From contig JASENG010000003.1 of the NCBI GenBank assembly GCA_030027265.1, positions 248,001-312,000 of the forward strand: 64,000 bases of DNA, written 5' to 3'. The notes below the pieces were generated by a model. The model was not told the origin of the DNA. It saw nothing but the letters and a program-made list of their open reading frames with translations, and did not search any database. The position numbers were made by a program, and so were the translations under genes. Each line of letters starts with the position of its first letter. Positions within the stretch are counted from its first letter, which is position 1. Shown piece by piece: positions 37,684 through 46,216 of this stretch. Source of the stretch: Lysinibacillus fusiformis (GTDB lineage Bacteria > Bacillota > Bacilli > Bacillales_A > Planococcaceae).

Positions 37684-39888
37684 CTAGTTCTTTATCATTC
37701 GATCATCATACATATCATGCAATTTGAAAGCCATCATCAAATTGAATCTTATTTCTGCATCGCTTAAATCGACCATCAAAAGCGATTCAATTTTTTCAAG
37801 TCTATACAATAGCGAACTTCTATGAATATATAGCTCGTCCGAAGTACTTTTAATGTTCCCGTTATTTTGCAGGAAAACGTATAAAGTGTGATATAAATCA
37901 ATGTTTTTGTTTTCTGAGTATGTTAACAATGGGTCCAGCTGGCTTTTTATAAATAAATTTACTGCAGTAGATTGTTCCAATTGATGAAGGACCGTATAAG
38001 CACCGAGATCTTCATAAAGGGAGAAAGAAATATATTTCATCCGTTTTTTGATAACATTCAATGCTAAAAGTGCTTGCTGGAAACTAACATAATAATCTTT
38101 TATATTTTCGGTTGGTCCACCAATTCCTAGTAAAACTTCACATTCATGATTGATTTCATGAGACCATTTTTCTATATGCCGGAAAATATTTCTCCAATAT
38201 TTCTTTCCTTGGCTGCTTTCATCATCTTTGGGTATTAAAAGAATATAGTTTTCATCGTATGGTACAGTCAAAATACGGTGATCGAGTTTTGAAAGATGGG
38301 ACTTGATCGCTTCCCAAATAAGGAATTTTTTAGCCTGTTGTTCTAAAAGATCATTTTCAAATAATGCAATATTTAACACTGCTACGCGATGGCTTTTGAA
38401 AATATCCCATTGGAAGATGTTTGCATATTGAATAATGCTTTCTTGATCTTCGATTTTTTCTGCCAATAGCTTATTCACAAAACTATCCTTTACCTGCTCT
38501 TTTGTATCAAGAACCAGCTTTTGTTTGATAAATTGTATCGAGCAGATATTTCTGGCCATTTCAACCGTAAGTTGATCGAAATCATTCATTTCGGCTGCCG
38601 TATTGTTAACAGAAAGATAGCCCAGCAGGTTTTCTCCCCCATTTATAACCCAAAAAGAAAATTCGCAGTCATTTCTTTCAGGAAGCCTAACAGTAAATTT
38701 CTCTTGCCTTTTTAGGTCATAGATTTTTTTACTTGCTTCTGCAGCCAGCTCCTCAACAATGTACGAATCGCTTTCTATATCGCAAAACTTATAGGAAATC
38801 GGCCTCATAAATCGATCGAACAAAATAACGGTACTTTTTAATAATTCAGAAATATTACTCGTAATTCCATCAAAATCATCATTCTCTACCGTTTTCTTGA
38901 CAAGGGACTGTTGAAAATCTAATAAAAAATGAAGGCGATTTTTATTGTCTTTCTCACTTTTATATAATCGTGCGTTTTCTAAAAGAGTTGCAGCATGTGT
39001 TGCTAACATCTCTAATAGTTCCAAGTCCTCCTTGCTAAAAGGTCTTTCAGATTTATTTTGGATATGAAGGACACCAATGGGCCTGTGATCGATTAAAAGA
39101 GGAACTGTCATTTGCGGATTTCCCGTCTCCTCCAAGAATGGAAAATACTCTTTTAATATATAGTTATCTTCCACCCTTATTTGTGTCGGATACTCCATAT
39201 CACCATAGACAGGCTTTTGTAAATCAAAGCAATTTTCTTTCTCGTTATATAAGTACATGCATGCATAATCTGAATTTAGTGATTTACCAGTTCTGTAGGT
39301 CAACTCATAAAAATGTTGTTCCAGAGAAGATTCAAGTGACTGATTTTTACTAATCCATTCCATTCCTTCTAATTTCTTCAACTGATTTTCCTTATGTCTT
39401 GCAACTGATAATGCTACAGCCATATCCTTACCAAATTCCTCAAAATGAGTCTCCATATCTAATAGTGGTACATTACTTAAAAATCCTACAATACAAAATC
39501 CAAAATACTGGAGCTCATCATTTAGCGGCACTGTAAACCAAGTCTTGACCTGTTCTTCTTTAAGCAGCTCTGTTAATCTACAACTTCCATGTGTCTCTGC
39601 TGTTTTATAAGTCAAACTTTGATACAGCAGTTTTGTCGAACAGGCTGGTGCATAAAGGGGAAAATGCCGGTGCACTGAGGGAGTATTCCCACTCCATGCT
39701 TTTGGAATAAATTGATTTCCCTCATTTAATACTACTCCAACAAAATCACAGTTAAGTTCTGAACGAAAGGAGTCGGCTAAATATTGAAGTACTTCATCTT
39801 CTGTATTAATCTTTATGAGCTGTCGTGATGTCATTCTTAAATGCTTTTCCACTTTTTTCATAAGTAATTCACTCTTACTCGATGACAC
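37684..39888 (-). CDS. GAF-domain PucR/CdaR-type transcriptional regulator
   Basis: 734-aa regulator. The N-terminal half has two GAF-like sensor regions (residues about 15-160 and 185-315, the second ending PIGVLHIQNKSERPFSKEDLELLEMLATHAATLLENA). A middle region follows, and the C-terminal PucR helix-turn-helix is NGNIKSTSDELYIHRSSLLYRLEKIESLL. Such proteins often activate aromatic-compound catabolism. The GTG at 39888 after GGGGGT is preferred, because the upstream in-frame ATG at 39927 overlaps a TATAAT box. Confidence 0.85.
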   Translation of the reverse strand: MSSSKSELLMKKVEKHLRMTSRQLIKINTEDEVLQYLADSFRSELNCDFVGVVLNEGNQFIPKAWSGNTPSVHRHFPLYAPACSTKLLYQSLTYKTAETHGSCRLTELLKEEQVKTWFTVPLNDELQYFGFCIVGFLSNVPLLDMETHFEEFGKDMAVALSVARHKENQLKKLEGMEWISKNQSLESSLEQHFYELTYRTGKSLNSDYACMYLYNEKENCFDLQKPVYGDMEYPTQIRVEDNYILKEYFPFLEETGNPQMTVPLLIDHRPIGVLHIQNKSERPFSKEDLELLEMLATHAATLLENARLYKSEKDNKNRLHFLLDFQQSLVKKTVENDDFDGITSNISELLKSTVILFDRFMRPISYKFCDIESDSYIVEELAAEASKKIYDLKRQEKFTVRLPERNDCEFSFWVINGGENLLGYLSVNNTAAEMNDFDQLTVEMARNICSIQFIKQKLVLDTKEQVKDSFVNKLLAEKIEDQESIIQYANIFQWDIFKSHRVAVLNIALFENDLLEQQAKKFLIWEAIKSHLSKLDHRILTVPYDENYILLIPKDDESSQGKKYWRNIFRHIEKWSHEINHECEVLLGIGGPTENIKDYYVSFQQALLALNVIKKRMKYISFSLYEDLGAYTVLHQLEQSTAVNLFIKSQLDPLLTYSENKNIDLYHTLYVFLQNNGNIKSTSDELYIHRSSLLYRLEKIESLLMVDLSDAEIRFNLMMAFKLHDMYDDRMIKN

Positions 39889-39925
39889 ACTATGACCCCC
39901 AGTTTGATTTTTTCTCCCTGACCTC

Positions 39926-39931
39926 ATTATA
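39926..39931 (-). promoter_or_regulatory. -10 box of the PucR-type regulator gene
   Basis: Perfect TATAAT on the minus strand, 38 bp upstream of the proposed GTG start. No good -35 was found 17 bp further upstream. Confidence 0.5.
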
Positions 39932-39978
39932 AAAGAAGAAAAACTTAAAAGAAAAGGTCATCAAGCTAGCTTTCGTGA

Positions 39979-40428
39979 TTAATTGACTTGAAAAAATGAG
40001 ATTTCAACATCATTTGGCCTTCTGATCCCTTCACCAATAATAATCATTTTGTTCAAAAAGGCGTATCTGTCGCTGCTTGTTTCAAAAGTCGGAGTTGTTT
40101 TGAAATAATAGGAGCCATCCGGAACCTGTTCACCACTGATGATTTTATCGATTATTTCTTTCGGTCCATGCCGGTATCCTTTATTTACAACATAAATTGG
40201 TACACCATCATTCGTTTCAATAACATATTGTGCAAGTGCCTCCGTGACGCCATCATACCTGATGATCTGGTAATCTGCTCCACCTAAAAGAATGCTTCCA
40301 TTTATACTTTCTCCTTCAACAGTGCCTCCAATAATAGGGATAATCCTTCTTATTCCGATACCAACATCCCCTACTTCAATGGGGTTAGAAACCTTGATAT
40401 TCGCCTTAAAAAGAAATGTCGTTTCCAA
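39979..40428 (-). CDS. DUF3237-family protein
   Basis: 149-aa beta-barrel-like protein with the family pattern (RIIPIIGGTVEGESINGSILLGGADYQIIRYDG ... RYAFLNKMIIIGEG). DUF3237 proteins often occur in aromatic or terpenoid degradation clusters; their activity is undefined. It starts with TTG eight to nine bases after AAAGGAAG. It lies 105 bp after the permease gene on the same strand and is probably cotranscribed with it. Confidence 0.8.
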   Translation of the reverse strand: METTFLFKANIKVSNPIEVGDVGIGIRRIIPIIGGTVEGESINGSILLGGADYQIIRYDGVTEALAQYVIETNDGVPIYVVNKGYRHGPKEIIDKIISGEQVPDGSYYFKTTPTFETSSDRYAFLNKMIIIGEGIRRPNDVEISFFQVN

Positions 40429-40533
40429 TTTTTCTGTCTTCCTTTCGCTATAAAATAATAAACGGGCAACCCTCTGTTATTCTGCAACAATACTTGAAGA
40501 ATAGTAGAAGGTTAACCCATACATTTTCATACT

Positions 40534-41904
40534 CTAAACATTTTGTTTCACCATTTTCACTTCATGCTCTTCTTCTAAAAAGATCTCCTCTTTTTCTTCA
40601 TAATAATTTCCGTATTTCTCTTGGACGAACAACATTGCGATACCACCGATTAACGCAGCCACTCCGATTGCGGCAAAATTAAACTGAGGCAGCAGATTCA
40701 TTGTCAGTAAAAACCCTACAAAGGTAGGAGCGAAAATCCCGCCGATTCGTCCAAAAGCCATTGTACTGCCTAGTGCTGTAGAACGCATACTTGAAGGATA
40801 ATACTGAGAAACAAAGGCGTTTGATATATTCTGTAATCCTACAGATGCTGCACCAATGATGAAGATCAGGACAAACGCAATTCCCATATTATTCGTCAAT
40901 CCTATGAAGGATAGAGCGATTGCACCACAGAAGAATAAAGGAATAAGCACCTTTTTAAATCCGATTTTATCAACCAAACGTCCGAAGATAATCGTTCCTA
41001 TAATTGCTCCCACTTGCATAACAGCGGTAAATGCCAGGCTGGAGCTAAGATCGTATCCTGACTCCATCATTAAGCGCGGCAACCATGTATTCATTGAATA
41101 AATTAAAACAAAGGCACTAAAACATGAAATCCAGAACATAATGGTACTAAGAGCTCGCTTATTTTCAAAAAGCTTCACAACTGGAGATCCTGCTTCCTTT
41201 GCTGCCGGTTTTAAAATTTCAAATTGACCATCTTCAGCTAATTTCGGAGCAATCTTCAATAATGTTGCTTTTGCTTGCCCTTCTTTCCCTTTTTCCATAA
41301 GGAATCCTACCGACTCTGGTATATATTTAAAGAAAAACGGAATGAACAAAAGTGGTATTCCCGCTAACCAATATACAGGCTCCCATCCTGCAGTCGGTAA
41401 TAAGGAACGGCTTGTCAGTGCTGCTGTCAGTGCTCCAATTGAATATCCGCAAAAAATGAACGAAACAATTGCTGATCTAACTCGTTTTGGGGAAAACTCA
41501 GTGGCAAGTGCTATGACATTCGGCATAACGCCACCAAGTCCAATACCCGCAATGATTCTAAAAACAGCAAATATTACTGGGCTGCTTGCAAAACCGGAAA
41601 GCATAGTAAAGAAACTAAATAAGAACGTAGTAACGATAATAATTTTCTTTCGTCCGATTTTATCGGCGAACATTCCAAAGACGATCGCGCCAATTGCAGT
41701 ACCTATAACTGAATAACTTCCAATGGCACCTGCTGTTACATCAGAAATCCCCCACTCGTTGATTAAGGAAGGTACTGTCGCTCCATAAATAACGACATCA
41801 TATCCATCAAAAGAAATAATGATGAACAGCCAAATAATGAGCCACACATGGAACGAAGAAATTTTACTACTGTCAATTACATTCATCGGATTAATTACTT
41901 TCAT
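40534..41904 (-). CDS. MFS aromatic-acid transporter (AAHS family)
   Basis: 456-aa permease with 12 predicted membrane helices and MFS signatures: GMFADKIGRKKIIIV after helix 2 and GRLVDKIGFKKVLIP in the second half. FDGYDVVIYGATVPSL in helix 1 matches the D-G-Y/F-D signature of the aromatic acid:H+ symporter family (PcaK, BenK, MhbT). It likely imports the cluster's substrate. The promoter carries the shared operator, and a CcpA site lies in the leader. Confidence 0.92.
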   Translation of the reverse strand: MKVINPMNVIDSSKISSFHVWLIIWLFIIISFDGYDVVIYGATVPSLINEWGISDVTAGAIGSYSVIGTAIGAIVFGMFADKIGRKKIIIVTTFLFSFFTMLSGFASSPVIFAVFRIIAGIGLGGVMPNVIALATEFSPKRVRSAIVSFIFCGYSIGALTAALTSRSLLPTAGWEPVYWLAGIPLLFIPFFFKYIPESVGFLMEKGKEGQAKATLLKIAPKLAEDGQFEILKPAAKEAGSPVVKLFENKRALSTIMFWISCFSAFVLIYSMNTWLPRLMMESGYDLSSSLAFTAVMQVGAIIGTIIFGRLVDKIGFKKVLIPLFFCGAIALSFIGLTNNMGIAFVLIFIIGAASVGLQNISNAFVSQYYPSSMRSTALGSTMAFGRIGGIFAPTFVGFLLTMNLLPQFNFAAIGVAALIGGIAMLFVQEKYGNYYEEKEEIFLEEEHEVKMVKQNV

Positions 41905-41925
41905 ATTTTTCCCCCTTTTAAAAGT

Positions 41926-41939
41926 AGTAACCGCTTACA
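41926..41939. promoter_or_regulatory. Candidate CcpA cre site in the permease leader
   Basis: AGTAACCGCTTACA matches 13 of 14 positions of the cre consensus TGWAANCGNTNWCA. It lies between the predicted transcription start and the ribosome site, a position typical for catabolite repression by roadblock. Confidence 0.6.
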
Positions 41940-41978
41940 AATAATCCCCCTAGAAAATTCTCGGTGTTCTTAAATTGA

Positions 41979-42021
41979 ATTGTAATAGATTTTGAGGAAA
42001 ATACTTAGCTACTTTATGTAG
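41979..42021 (-). promoter_or_regulatory. Permease promoter with CTAC-N5-GTAG operator
   Basis: A minus-strand -10 TACAAT (41979-41984) is paired with the inverted repeat CTACTTTATGTAG (42009-42021). The centre-to-centre distance is 33.5 bp, identical to the operon promoter at 37499-37542. The bases GAAAAAA follow the repeat in both. Confidence 0.65.
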
Positions 42022-42075
42022 GAAAAAAAGAAATTTATTTCATTAAATTTGTGGAACTACCATCTGTTTACATAA

Positions 42076-42121
42076 AAAAGCACATAGATGAGTATTGATA
42101 CTGACTCATCTATGTGCTTTT
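42076..42121. terminator. Bidirectional-type terminator
   Basis: AAAAGCACATAGATGAGT pairs over 18 bp with its exact complement across a ten-base loop, flanked by A- and T-runs. It ends the rhodanese gene on the minus strand. Confidence 0.9.
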
Positions 42122-42172
42122 GAAGTGCCGGAATTCTAGAGGAAAACCTTGTACTTCCACCTAATCCATTCC

Positions 42173-42475
42173 TTATTTAAACTCTAATTCCCCGTCGTAA
42201 GCCATCATGCCGCCTTCAAGATTTGTTACTTGGAAGCCTTGAGACTCCAAGTATTCGCCCGCGTTAGCGCTGCGCACGCCGCCTTTGCATACCATGATGT
42301 ATTCTTTAGATTTATCTAATTCCGGTGCTTTTTCTGGAATTGAGCCCAGTGGAATGTGGATGGCACCAGGAATCATGCCCTCTTCCACTTCAAAATCCTC
42401 GCGTACATCGATAATGTTTAAATCTTCATTTGCATCCAGTAAATCGATTAATTCTTCAGTTGTCATTGTTTTCAT
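42173..42475 (-). CDS. Rhodanese-domain protein
   Basis: 100-aa single rhodanese domain. The active-site loop VCKGGVRS contains the persulfide-forming Cys, after IIDVREDFEVEEGMIPGAIHIPLG. It likely acts as a sulfurtransferase. The ATG at 42475 behind GGAGGA is preferred to an upstream in-frame start. It has no operon partner. Confidence 0.9.
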   Translation of the reverse strand: MKTMTTEELIDLLDANEDLNIIDVREDFEVEEGMIPGAIHIPLGSIPEKAPELDKSKEYIMVCKGGVRSANAGEYLESQGFQVTNLEGGMMAYDGELEFK

Positions 42476-42641
42476 GGTTAAATCCTCCATCTGCTCTCTA
42501 TTCGCCTCTTGCATTATAACCTTGCAATGCGAATGCTTAATTCTTACTCAGTATAATGAAAATTTTACCCCTAAGCAATTAACTAGATTTCCAATAGACA
42601 ACCATTTTCAGCCTTGAAATCAGATGTTAATCTCTTTACGC

Positions 42642-43055
42642 TTAGGACGATAATTGCTTGTAATCCAATAATTCAATTTTGAACCCATGAGCGCATTTCT
42701 GCTGATTAATTTTCTCGCTATCGCAGGGAGGAAAAATTCTTACCTTTACCAAGTCTTCTTTCGTCTCATCATTAGGTGTTTCTGGAGGAATTTCAATTCT
42801 TACAGTAACATCATAGAAATGACCTTCATGATATGTAATGCCCTCAATCCTTTTCCATTGCCAGTCAAGGAAATTATCTCCCTTATATTCTTCGATTACT
42901 CTTTTATCAATAGTTGGGAATATAATGTCCGAAATTATATCCTCTGTTGTAAAGTACATCTCTTCTACTTCTGAATTAGCTTCCGATTGTACAATATGCG
43001 TTGGAATAAGGAGCATTAAACCTAATCCAAATATGCCCAGATATTGCTTATCCAT
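42642..43055 (-). CDS. Small secreted protein, DUF3888-like
   Basis: 137-aa protein with a signal peptide (residues 1-27, ending in VQSEA). The globular part contains FTTEDIISDIIFPTIDKRVIEEYKGDNFLDWQWKRI and ends with PPCDSEKINQQKCAHGFKIELLDY. The pattern fits the Bacillus DUF3888 family of unknown function. AGGTGAACC ahead of the ATG is a modest ribosome site. Confidence 0.7.
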   Translation of the reverse strand: MDKQYLGIFGLGLMLLIPTHIVQSEANSEVEEMYFTTEDIISDIIFPTIDKRVIEEYKGDNFLDWQWKRIEGITYHEGHFYDVTVRIEIPPETPNDETKEDLVKVRIFPPCDSEKINQQKCAHGFKIELLDYKQLSS

Positions 43056-43241
43056 CTTGGTTCACCTCAGAATTCAAGTCTTTTTCCTATTCTTTGCATA
43101 TTGTTTTTTTATTAAACTAACAAGCTAAAATACTTGGGGGGGGGGCGATTTTAGATCAAATATCCTTCCTATACTCCGCAAAATATAAAATTCCTGTTTT
43201 TTTTACTAGATAAGTATCTAAAACACCTTGCGTTGCCGTTT

Positions 43242-43457
43242 CTATTGGGGGGCAGTAAAGGTATACCCACTATGATTCTTTTCATCGAAATTTATATTTA
43301 GATAGGTATAATCAACAATCTCAGATGTAAGTGCTGCCTTCGGATAACCCAATAAAAATACCTTGGTTCGTAATGCCCTTTCAGGAGAGGAATGCAGTAG
43401 AAAAAATAGAATTCCTGCCATTAAAAACATGGAAATTAACAAGATTACTTTTTTCAA
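43242..43457 (-). CDS. Small membrane-anchored protein
   Basis: 71-aa protein starting at a TTG eight bases after AAAGGAG (on the minus strand). It has one N-terminal membrane segment (KKVILLISMFLMAGILFFLL) and a short extracytoplasmic tail. No family is recognised. Longer in-frame starts exist up to 43499 but lack a ribosome site and would overlap the next gene. Confidence 0.5.
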   Translation of the reverse strand: MKKVILLISMFLMAGILFFLLHSSPERALRTKVFLLGYPKAALTSEIVDYTYLNINFDEKNHSGYTFTAPQ

Positions 43458-43491
43458 AAAAATCACTCCTTTTGTGATTAGAAGTTTACCC

Positions 43492-43992
43492 TTACCCATT
43501 AGACTGCGAATGAGTTAATTCTTCTCTCAATACATCAATCGCACCCATTACTTCATCGATGTTTTCATGGTGATTCATTTTATGTCGAGCGTGAAGCAGC
43601 GCGGGTCTAAGAGATTCCACTGAGCGGCCAAACTCAGCCATCCAGCCATATCTCGGAACCATCCAAGTGTGAAAATGATGGGTTGTATCTTCATTATAAA
43701 AGTAATATACATAGTCAATGCCTAAAACATCTCTTTGTGCCTTCCGTATCCGTGTCAGAACCTGAATATAATCGATTTTTTCTTCTTCTGTTAATTCGTC
43801 AAAGCATTTGATATGGCGCTTAGAAGCCAATATCATCAGCCCTTTTATTGGATAAGCTACATCTTGATGTGCATGAAAGTATTCCGTTTCAAGCACAACA
43901 CCGCCATCCGGTTCTATCAAACCATTTGTTAATGCACAACTTAAACACTCAACTTCAACTTCTTTGCCATTTGATAAGGTTATTTTTCTCAC
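43492..43992 (-). CDS. HIT-like (histidine-triad fold) protein
   Basis: 166-aa protein starting at GTG seven bases after GGAGG. A central GLMILASKRHIKCFDELTEEE and a C-terminal EDTTHHFHTWMVPRYGW resemble the HIT fold, where HxHxH binds nucleotide phosphates. The last histidine of the triad is replaced by Trp, so hydrolase activity is uncertain. The N-terminal cysteine pair (ECLSCAL) could bind metal. Confidence 0.6.
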   Translation of the reverse strand: MRKITLSNGKEVEVECLSCALTNGLIEPDGGVVLETEYFHAHQDVAYPIKGLMILASKRHIKCFDELTEEEKIDYIQVLTRIRKAQRDVLGIDYVYYFYNEDTTHHFHTWMVPRYGWMAEFGRSVESLRPALLHARHKMNHHENIDEVMGAIDVLREELTHSQSNG

Positions 43993-44035
43993 AGATTTGC
44001 CTCCTATGAATCTATCTGCCTTTCTATTTTTACGC

Positions 44036-44071
44036 AAAAAAAATCGGCAAGTACTTTCACTTAGCCGATTC
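44036..44071 (-). terminator. Intrinsic terminator of hfq
   Basis: AATCGGC and GCCGATT arms, extended by AAGT/ACTT pairing, are followed by nine T residues on the minus strand, directly after hfq. Confidence 0.88.
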
Positions 44072-44076
44072 GGTCA

Positions 44077-44310
44077 TCAATTTTCTTCATTGTCTGAAGT
44101 AATTGCTACATGTTTAGATGGGGAAAATGTTGATATTGCATGCTTATAGATTAAATGCTGTTTGCCGTCTACCTCTAGTAAAACAGTAAAATTATCATAG
44201 GATTTCACTAGACCTTTAAGCTGGAAACCGTTTAGTAGGAAGACTGTTACGAAAGTATTGTTCTTTCGAAGATTATTCAGGAAAGTATCTTGTAGATTAA
44301 TTGATTTCAC
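44077..44310 (-). CDS. hfq: RNA chaperone Hfq
   Basis: 77-aa Sm-like protein. Sm1 covers [42 protein letters not shown], and Sm2 is [13 protein letters not shown] (variant of YKHAIST). It forms a hexameric ring that binds small RNAs and mRNAs. It follows miaA as in B. subtilis. Confidence 0.96.
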   Translation of the reverse strand: MKSINLQDTFLNNLRKNNTFVTVFLLNGFQLKGLVKSYDNFTVLLEVDGKQHLIYKHAISTFSPSKHVAITSDNEEN

Positions 44311-44376
44311 GCCGTATACACCTCGTCCATTTTTTCTTTAATAGTTAGTATTCGACGCTCACCAGATTTTCCCTTC

Positions 44377-45294
44377 TTAATTTTTGAATAATTTTGAATA
44401 TTTTTCGATTTCATTCCAGTTATTTCCTATCCATTCGACATCCATCTTGTTTCGGAAGTATGTCAGTTGGCGCTTGGCATAGCGGCGTGAATTTTGTTTC
44501 AATTCCTCAATCGCGTCTGTAAGTGTGAGCCTGCCATCGAAATACGCATACAGTTCTTTGTAGCCGATTGCCTGCACAGATTGGACATTGCGGATACCGC
44601 GTTCATACAAGCCTTTTACTTCTTCAAGAAGCCCTTGTTCCATCATGATGTCAACGCGCAAATTGATGCGTTCGTACAATTTCCCGCGATCCATGTCGAG
44701 CCCAATAATTAAATGATGATATAATGGGATATTGCCTCGATTGTGCTCCTCACTTGCCTTGGAAACCCCATGAAGCTCCACCATTTCAAGGGCACGAATA
44801 ACACGGCGGGTATTGTTTGGATGAATCGTTTTGGCCGTTTCCGGATCGAGCTCCATTAATTTGGCATGCATGGCATCAGGTCCGATTTTAGCTAATTCAT
44901 CATAATATTTTTTCCGCGCTTCTTCATCCACATCTTCCTTTGTGAACTGAAAATCATACAAGACCGCCTGAACGTAGAGGCCTGTCCCACCGACAATAAT
45001 CGGCAATTTTCCACGACTCTGGATTTCAGCGATTTTGTCCCGTACCAATGTTTGATATTCGGCTACTGAAAAGCTTTCAGTCGGTTCTTTAAAACTTAGA
45101 AGATGATGGGGAACGCCTTCCATTTCTTGTTCCGTGATTTTCGCAGTTCCGATATCCAGCCCTTTGTAGATTTGCATCGAATCCCCGTTAATGATTTCCC
45201 CATCAAATGCTTTTGCCATTTGAATACTTAAAGCTGTTTTTCCAGAAGCTGTCGGTCCAACAATGGCGACAACTTCGATTTTTTCTTCATTCAT
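44377..45294 (-). CDS. miaA: tRNA dimethylallyltransferase MiaA
   Basis: 305-aa enzyme that adds dimethylallyl to A37 of tRNAs reading UNN codons. The P-loop is [13 protein letters not shown] (residues 11-23), then [41 protein letters not shown] and the C-terminal [14 protein letters not shown] ... [13 protein letters not shown]. The start overlaps the end of the upstream hydrolase gene by four bases; hfq follows. Confidence 0.96.
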   Translation of the reverse strand: MNEEKIEVVAIVGPTASGKTALSIQMAKAFDGEIINGDSMQIYKGLDIGTAKITEQEMEGVPHHLLSFKEPTESFSVAEYQTLVRDKIAEIQSRGKLPIIVGGTGLYVQAVLYDFQFTKEDVDEEARKKYYDELAKIGPDAMHAKLMELDPETAKTIHPNNTRRVIRALEMVELHGVSKASEEHNRGNIPLYHHLIIGLDMDRGKLYERINLRVDIMMEQGLLEEVKGLYERGIRNVQSVQAIGYKELYAYFDGRLTLTDAIEELKQNSRRYAKRQLTYFRNKMDVEWIGNNWNEIEKYSKLFKN

Positions 45295-46205
45295 CTATTT
45301 AACCACCGTGTAATTACAGAATATACATGTTCTCGATTTTTTTCTTTTAAAATTTCATGCCGCATCCCTTCGAAAAGGTATACGGACACATCCGTAAGGC
45401 CTGCCTCATTCATTCCCTTTGCGACCTTAAAGACGCCCGATCCCCTGCTGCCCACTGGATCTTCACTGCCGCTGATCAATAAAATCGGCAAATCCTTTCG
45501 AATGTTCTTTATTTCTTCTTTTTGATTGATTAACAATAACCCTTCTGTTAAATCCACAAAATATTGATTCGTCGGGACAAAGCCGCAATAGGGGTCATTT
45601 ATATATTTTTCAACTTCTTCTTCATTACTGCAGAGCCAATCGTATATCGTTTTCGGATTCAGTATATTTTTATTAAAACTACCGAAACTCAGCTTATTCA
45701 TGAGCTGGCTCTTTACATTTTTGCCCTTAACGGTACACAGGGTACGAGCGATCATATTACCGAGATGATGTACCGTTGTTGTAACTCCAGTACCACATAA
45801 AATACACTTATCAATCAGCCCGCTATAGAGCTGAATAAACCTGCGGGCAATAAAAGAACCCATACTATGTCCAAACAGTACAATTTCCTGATTATTTGGA
45901 TCCACACTAAAATGCTGAATAATATCAAATACATCATCGACTACACGCTGGAAGCCGTTTTCTTCTCCAAAAAAACCTAACTGGCCGTTTAATTCTGCTG
46001 TTTGGCCGTGACCACGATGATCATGTGCCGTTACAAAATAGCCTTGTTTAGCCAAACTTTTTGCAAAGGCATCGTAACGCCCACCATGTTCTGCCATGCC
46101 GTGTAAGATATGAAAATTCCCTATCGGTGTACCTTCAGGTTTGTAAATGCGCACATAAATCTGATGTCCATCATCCATTTGCATAATCTCTGCTAGCTCT
46201 GCCAA
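45291..46205 (-). CDS. Alpha/beta hydrolase (monoacylglycerol lipase/lysophospholipase-like)
   Basis: 304-aa serine hydrolase. The nucleophile elbow is [13 protein letters not shown] (about residue 110), the oxyanion region [10 protein letters not shown], and the triad acid and His are near [10 protein letters not shown] and EGMRHEIL. The HDHRGHG motif is typical of monoglyceride lipase-like enzymes. It is inserted between glpD and miaA and overlaps miaA. Glycerol released from lipid could feed GlpD, but that link is inference. The TTG start at 46205 or an ATG a few codons later is possible. Confidence 0.85.
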   Translation of the reverse strand: MAELAEIMQMDDGHQIYVRIYKPEGTPIGNFHILHGMAEHGGRYDAFAKSLAKQGYFVTAHDHRGHGQTAELNGQLGFFGEENGFQRVVDDVFDIIQHFSVDPNNQEIVLFGHSMGSFIARRFIQLYSGLIDKCILCGTGVTTTVHHLGNMIARTLCTVKGKNVKSQLMNKLSFGSFNKNILNPKTIYDWLCSNEEEVEKYINDPYCGFVPTNQYFVDLTEGLLLINQKEEIKNIRKDLPILLISGSEDPVGSRGSGVFKVAKGMNEAGLTDVSVYLFEGMRHEILKEKNREHVYSVITRWLNR

Positions 46206-46216
46206 CCGAATTCACC

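Noticed and set aside
39889-39927. Longer PucR-type regulator starting at 39927
   Set aside because: That ATG is part of a TATAAT box, so a transcript from this promoter would not contain it with a leader.
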